From NCBI RefSeq assembly GCF_029227915.1, contig NC_079883.1:28210001-28274000 (forward strand): a DNA stretch of 64,000 nucleotides, in the 5' to 3' direction. Origin of the DNA: Hydractinia symbiolongicarpus. Lineage: Eukaryota; Cnidaria; Hydrozoa; Anthoathecata; Hydractiniidae. The notes beneath the pieces were generated by a model, which was not told the origin of the DNA, did no database searches, and saw only the letters and a program-made list of their open reading frames with translations. Numbering within the stretch: position 1 is the stretch's first letter; each line of letters opens with the position of its first letter. Below are positions 59,211 to 64,000 of the stretch, piece by piece. A program made the position numbers and the translations under genes.

Positions 59211-59600
59211 TTAAGGCTAATTAGACTTCATTGATACAACGCGCAGTATATACTTAATATGATTAACATCGAAATTAGAAATTAGTTGCGAAAAAATGAA
59301 AGACGATTTAATAAAGGTTCTTATAAAATAATAAGCGTGTAACTAGACTCTTACCTTTACTGCTATCGACCAAAGCAAATTGCAAATTGAACCCAACTTT
59401 CATGGTTACCTTTAATAATCTGTGATTTAAGGTAAACAAGAAAAATATGTACAGGTACGAAACTACAGCAAATGTGTATATGTACAGGTACGAAACTTTA
59501 AGATTAGTTTCACATGGATTCAGCTTTCAAAAAATAATAAATGTTTTTTGAAGCGTGCCACTATACTGCACATTGTGTTAGAAGCATGAAATCTTACTTT

Positions 59601-60161
59601 CCGTAATGCTTCAAATAAACGCCCCCTTCTATTAAACGCCCCCTCGAATAGACGCCCCCCCCTTTTCAGTCATTTTTTAAATAAACGCCCTCCTCGAATA
59701 GTCGCCCCCTTAAATAGACGCCCCTGTCTCATGAGGGGGCGTTTATTCGAGGCGATAGTAAAAGTATATGTGTTATTGTTTTGCTCCTTTAATTAAAAAA
59801 GGCAAGTTTAATAATGGCTATTATAATATAGAAATTTCATAAATACAACCAAACACAATCTCCCATATTTGATACATCGGTAAAATAAGGAAATTTTTAT
59901 AAACACCTTTTTTCCTAAATCTTAAAAATGGTTGGAAATTTAGTTTTTTGCTTTTGAAGTTCATTCTCTAAAACATGTGAATATCTTTTAATTTCTGTTG
60001 TGAAGATATGTATTATAGGTATCCTTAAAAACTGCAAAAGAGACGAAGTGTAAAAAATTTAATAAACGCCCTCCTCTTTTAAACGCCCCCCTCGAATAGA
60101 CGCCCCCAAAAATGTCAAAAAATTTAATAAACGCCTCGGGCTATTATTCGAAGCATTACGG
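59601..60161. mobile_element. 561-bp MITE with repeated GAATAGACGCCCCC motifs
   Basis: CCGTAATGCTTCAAATAAACG at the left is matched by the complement of the right end (CCGTAATGCTTCGAATAATAG). Both ends hold clusters of AATAAACGCCC and GAATAGACGCCCCC, at 59,610-59,760 in both orientations and at 60,060-60,140. No ORF. Confidence 0.75.
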
Positions 60162-60194
60162 TAATAAATTGTATTTTATGGGTAGTATAACAAT

Positions 60195-60226
60195 CAACCT
60201 CGTCCCCAGCTCTCGTGGCGAGGTTG
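60195..60226. repeat. 32-bp hairpin of the CCTCGTCCCC family
   Basis: CAACCTCG and CGAGGTTG surround a short core; it resembles a strongly deleted copy of the 54,378 and 58,284 elements. Confidence 0.6.
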
Positions 60227-61197
60227 GTAAAATACTCTATTTTAAATATCGCGTTTTAATATTTCTAATGGGTTGTTATGAACTGTTTAGACGATAAATT
60301 CGTGTGACAAATTCCGACAGTAGAAATACAGGAATAAATCACTCGACGTAAGTCACTTTCGCACCTCAAAACGCGATTACTAAGGAAGTGCGGTCAATAT
60401 TGTGAAGAAGGAAGCACAAAGCAAGTTATTCTCAATTTTATTACAAGTGTCGCGGATCGACACAGTATTTGACATATAAAAAAGAAATTACGTTTAAAAA
60501 ACAGGCCAGAGAAAACAGAATAAATCAGGATTTCGCAGATGTAAGGTGTAACTGTTTACTGTCAATCCAGTTTAGTCTACACGTCTCTTAAAAACGCTAT
60601 CATCCAATTTTTCATTTTTCGTCGACCGTGGGTAACCCCGCGAAAGACCTGAAACGAAATTGGCTTCTGTTTGGAGCAGTGCGAATGGTTCGCTTCGATA
60701 AAGGTGAAAAGTGCTGTTTGTTCTTTATTGCATGAAAGAAACAACCCAAACAGTACGTATTTAGTTTTATTCAACGTCTTTGACGTCTCTTTTTCATTTG
60801 GTTCTAGAATTTATTTCCGTCCTCCCCTCCTGCTTCCTCATCCAATTGGGGCATTAGATTTTTCCTTTCTTCCTGTCAGTTTGCCCCAGACTGACCACTG
60901 AATAGATCATATTGAAATATCATCATATTAAAGTGTATAATCTGAAAAATACAAACATCTGCAATATCAATAAAAATTCATGAGGAAAATATTGAATGCA
61001 CAACACCAGTTGATATGCAACAACATATAGCTAAAGCTAACTATAACTAACTACACAGTTGGAAAAAGTATACATTTGTGATAATCTGTGAAATCAGTAG
61101 TGTAGCATAGACTTTATTGTTTGTCGTGTTTGCAACACAGGTTTTATTATCATCCATCAGACAGTTTTCACTAAGAAGGTAGCTAGCAGGACTAGCA
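60227..61197. other. Intergenic, no gene seen
   Basis: Moderately AT-rich. The overlapping frames at 60,577-60,901 show no recognisable protein features and are on opposite strands. May include the Helitron 5' end, which I could not delimit. Confidence 0.4.
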
Positions 61198-63290
61198 GTG
61201 GTGATCACATTAGAAGCCTATCAAGCCGCAATTGGTTCCTTTCATTGCTTCTCAAGAAAGTCACCACAAAATCAATTAGCTTCCCTTGTTAGTGATTTTG
61301 AAACATTTTTAATGATACAAGAATTATTGTCATGGAAGAGTTTCCTTTGTAATTTTCTGATTAGTGCTGTAGTGGTCATTATTGAGTTCAATATTAATAT
61401 GTCATTTTTGAAGTTATTACAATTGCTGGCTGATGGCGATGTGGAAATTAATCCTGGTCCAACATACAAGATTGTTAAATCTGTCCAAGGAACTCTCAAC
61501 CAGGCAGATGCAAAATATGGAGAAACTTCGGGTATGCAATGTGTTCCTAATGCATTATTTGGTCAGTAATTCACAAGGTCTCACTATGAACTAGTTGGGA
61601 TCTGGACTATATACTAGATAACGGTGATACTATTTTTAAATCTTTGAATACATTTGGTGCCATTTCCTTCGATCAAATCCCAAATTCTATTACCGTTGAA
61701 GGCACACCAGTAATTGTTACGTTTTTGAATCTTATCTCAGGAGAAATAACATTATCTGGAAAAGCATTTCTGAACTTTGATGGTGACCTGAACGGACTAA
61801 TGTTCATGACAGGAGGCTTCACCACTTCAATATTTCTTTACAAAACACAATTCTTTGTATTTGATTCTCACAGTCAAAGTATTGATGGTTCAGTTGTTGC
61901 TGATGGACACTCTCTTTTGATGAAGTTCAAGAGGCTTTGTGATGTAGAGGCCTATATTAGAGACTTTTATTTGCGCAAACAGAGTCTAACTTCCCAATAC
62001 TACCAGATACAACCGGTGAAAATTAATCTGACAGAATTAGAAATATCCACTATTGCAGCTTCTATCAAGAGACTTAAGAATAGAAAATATTATCAAAATT
62101 TAGTTGGTAGTGCTAAACACAATCAAAGAAAGGAACAAATGAAATCATACAGTGCTCAACGGTCTGATAAAAAGAAGTGTACCCAATTAGGTGAATGTGA
62201 CATACAAAAAAATATGAAAGCAAAATATACAAAGAAAGTGATCAAGTTCAGACAAGAAGTTGCAAAAGGCCCATATTATGTTTGTTTTGTTTGCAACAGA
62301 TGTCTATATCGGCGTTCAGTTAAAATATTCAAAGATGGATATGCAGAGTTAAGTAGTGATTTCTATTATTCCCATGTTACCAGCTTTGATAATGAGGCAT
62401 ATATATGTGTGACATGTGATAAGAAATTGAAGAAGAAAGTTGTCCCATGTCAAGCTGTATGTAACAAATTATATATATGTGAAATACCAGAAGAGTTGAT
62501 TGATTTGAGAAAACTCGAAAAAGTCATAATTTCACAGAGGATTCTTTTTAAAAAAGTCGTAATAATGCCAAAAGGACAATCTCCGAAAATGAAAGGTACA
62601 ATATGTAATGTACCACTTGAGGCAGATGATGTTTGTAATAATTTACCTAGAGGTGCTGATAGCAATGGTGTAATTATGCTAAAATTGAAACGAAAGCATG
62701 TTTTCCGTGGCCACGTACTGTTTGAACCAGTAAGACCACATGTTGTTAAGGCTGCTCTGTTATATTTGAAGCTTAATAACCCATTGTATGCAGAAATCAC
62801 AATAAACATGGAGCAGTTGAACACTAGTTCGATTATGCAAAATGAAAATTCTACTGATGAGAATGAGCAAGGTAGCTCTACGCATGACATACCAGAAGAA
62901 ATAGAGGAAAATCCCCTAGATCAACATAGACTTGGTTGTAATGAAACTACATTGATATCTGAGATTCCAGTTACTGAAACTGAGAATGTTTCGATCGCTC
63001 CTTGTGAAGGTAAAAATCCATTGGGTGTTTTGAGTGATCAATTCTGTGAAGAGTTAGCACATCCTACTGGAGTAAAAGTTGATCGTAAAATCAAATTATC
63101 TCCATCTAAGTATTTTAATCAAAGGCTATTGAACTATAAACAAAGATTTGCATCAGAGCCAGATTATATATTTTTTGTTCATTCAATTTGGCAACAACAA
63201 AGTTTAACTAATAGTATCAACATTGCAATGAAAAAAATCAGAGGTAACTGCGGGTATGCTCAGTAGAAATGATACAAATCTGGTCCAAGT
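61198..63290 (+). pseudogene. Helitron N-terminal region with 2A motif, protease-like segment and DUF6570-like domain
   Basis: The first frame (open 61198-61569; ATGs at 61312 and 61399) ends in QLLADGDVEINPGP then a segment with GMQCVPNALFG, like the catalytic-Cys region of OTU/C76-type cysteine proteases. After small frame changes near 61,570-61,600 the next frame (61,610-63,266) carries WDLDYILDNGD, a candidate catalytic-His motif FVFDSHS (about codon 77), a cysteine cluster (YYVCFVCNRCLY), ICVTCDKKLKK, RILFKKVVIMPKGQ and GTICNVPLEAD, typical of DUF6570 in Helitron proteins. It then begins the Helitron_like_N region (YFNQRLLNYKQRFAS, YIFFVHSIWQQQS). A one-base shift near 63,241 leads to ITAGMLSRN-type sequence, after which similarity stops. 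The Rep catalytic region and Pif1 helicase are absent. A transposon origin is clear; activity is not. Confidence 0.8.
61438..61461 (+). other. 2A (StopGo) peptide coding motif
   Basis: Encodes DVEINPGP, an exact match to the 2A consensus D-(V/I)-E-x-N-P-G-P, preceded by the usual Leu-rich stretch (LKLLQLLADG). In known 2A sequences the ribosome skips the final Gly-Pro bond, giving two polypeptides. Confidence 0.85.
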
Positions 63291-63299
63291 TTGAAGTAA

Positions 63300-64000
63300 A
63301 CATCACGAACTCTTAATCAAATGCTATGTAAGTTTGAAAAAAAGTAGCCTTTTTGCCTACATTTTTACCTTATTTGACAGTATCGACAAATTGTACTTCA
63401 AGTTAAAAAGCCTAAAAATTTCTTCGTTTTTTTACTGAGGAAAATTTGAGGCAAGGTCATTCATGGCCTTATGCAAAACTGTTACTATAATTTTTTCCTG
63501 CTTAAATCTATGTTGAGCACAGGTGAGGTCTCGGTAGATAGGAAAATTTTTGTCCATATAAACACAAGGAAAATGTCATATTGAAAAACAAAACATGGAA
63601 TCACAGTCCCGATATTTACTTGCGCACGCATCTAAGTGATTACGTAATGCCCTATGCGCACGCCGAAATGGAGGTAAAAATGTAAACAAACTAAGCGGAA
63701 AAGTTACCTCCATTTCTGCGCGCGCAGGAAAAACACGGCACTATGATTGAGTGTCCTTTGTATCGACTCTTTATATTTGAGTAAAACAAAGCACTTTATA
63801 ATTTTCTGCGAATACTTTCTCTCTAAAAAGATGGTTACAATGATATTTTAGGCGAGACCAAGTTGATAAGTCATTGTACTAGCCAAGTATACTTAGCACT
63901 CTTATTTCGAAAAAACGAGCGCGGAAATGAAATGTTGTGGACGGTTGACCTGGGTAGCTATGTCGGCTATCATTGTACGGGCGCGACTGACTCATTTTTT
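63300..64000. other. Right-edge non-coding stretch with an inverted repeat
   Basis: GAAATGGAGGTAA near 63,666 and its complement near 63,706 face each other within a CpG-rich patch (GCGCACGC / CGCGCGCAG). No ORF follows. May be the end of a further element. Confidence 0.5.

Noticed and set aside
60577-60901. Overlapping opposite-strand ORFs as genes
   Set aside because: Short, composition-driven, no motifs or splice support.

Overview
This is eukaryotic, intron-rich, AT-rich DNA from an animal. Genes have short GT-AG introns, and the gene content (THADA, CCHCR1, SYNJ2BP) is metazoan. The dense load of BEL/Pao, Helitron, MULE, CR1-type LINE, tRNA-SINE and MITE copies, with several repeat families that recur in cnidarian genomes, makes a cnidarian, probably a hydrozoan, my best guess. 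That species-level guess is inference.

Layout. 1-19,000 (minus): most of a THADA gene, from its start codon at 18,984 to an exon ending at 158. The gene runs off the left edge. Its introns hold non-autonomous Helitrons, a 6-bp-TSD inverted-repeat element, a pair of related repeats and a decayed transposon ORF. 20,274-21,716 (minus): a single-exon coiled-coil gene matching only the N-terminal half of CCHCR1. 22,640-28,050: a LINE fragment (minus) followed by a badly decayed BEL/Pao element (plus) with one 3' LTR. 28,990-32,203: a 3.2-kb TAA-flanked inverted-repeat element with a second inverted-repeat element nested inside. 32,300-35,215: MITEs, a tRNA-derived SINE and a retroelement fragment.

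35,712-44,310 is the most striking object. It is an 8.6-kb DNA transposon bounded by near-identical inverted termini and a perfect 6-bp target duplication (CTATAT). It encodes an IS3-like DDE transposase on the plus strand and, convergently, a spliced HECT-type ubiquitin-ligase-like gene. That second gene has been broken by two small frameshifts and by a foldback-containing BEL/Pao fragment inserted with a 38-bp flanking duplication. This resembles the eukaryotic IS3EU group with a ubiquitin-ligase passenger.

44,780-47,990: a minisatellite, a MULE transposase pseudogene and the SINE that truncates it. 49,013-51,785 (plus): a complete five-exon SYNJ2BP/OMP25-like gene (PDZ domain plus C-terminal tail anchor, 193 aa). 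54,658-58,185 (minus): a large predicted secreted protein of unknown function with one stop-less 102-nt intron. 58,280-60,230: four or more MITEs. 61,200-63,300 (plus): a decayed Helitron N-terminal region carrying a canonical 2A (StopGo) motif ahead of a cysteine-protease-like segment and a DUF6570-like domain.

The host genes (THADA, CCHCR1-like, SYNJ2BP-like, secreted protein) show no operon-like or functional link to each other. The mobile elements account for most of the intergenic sequence.
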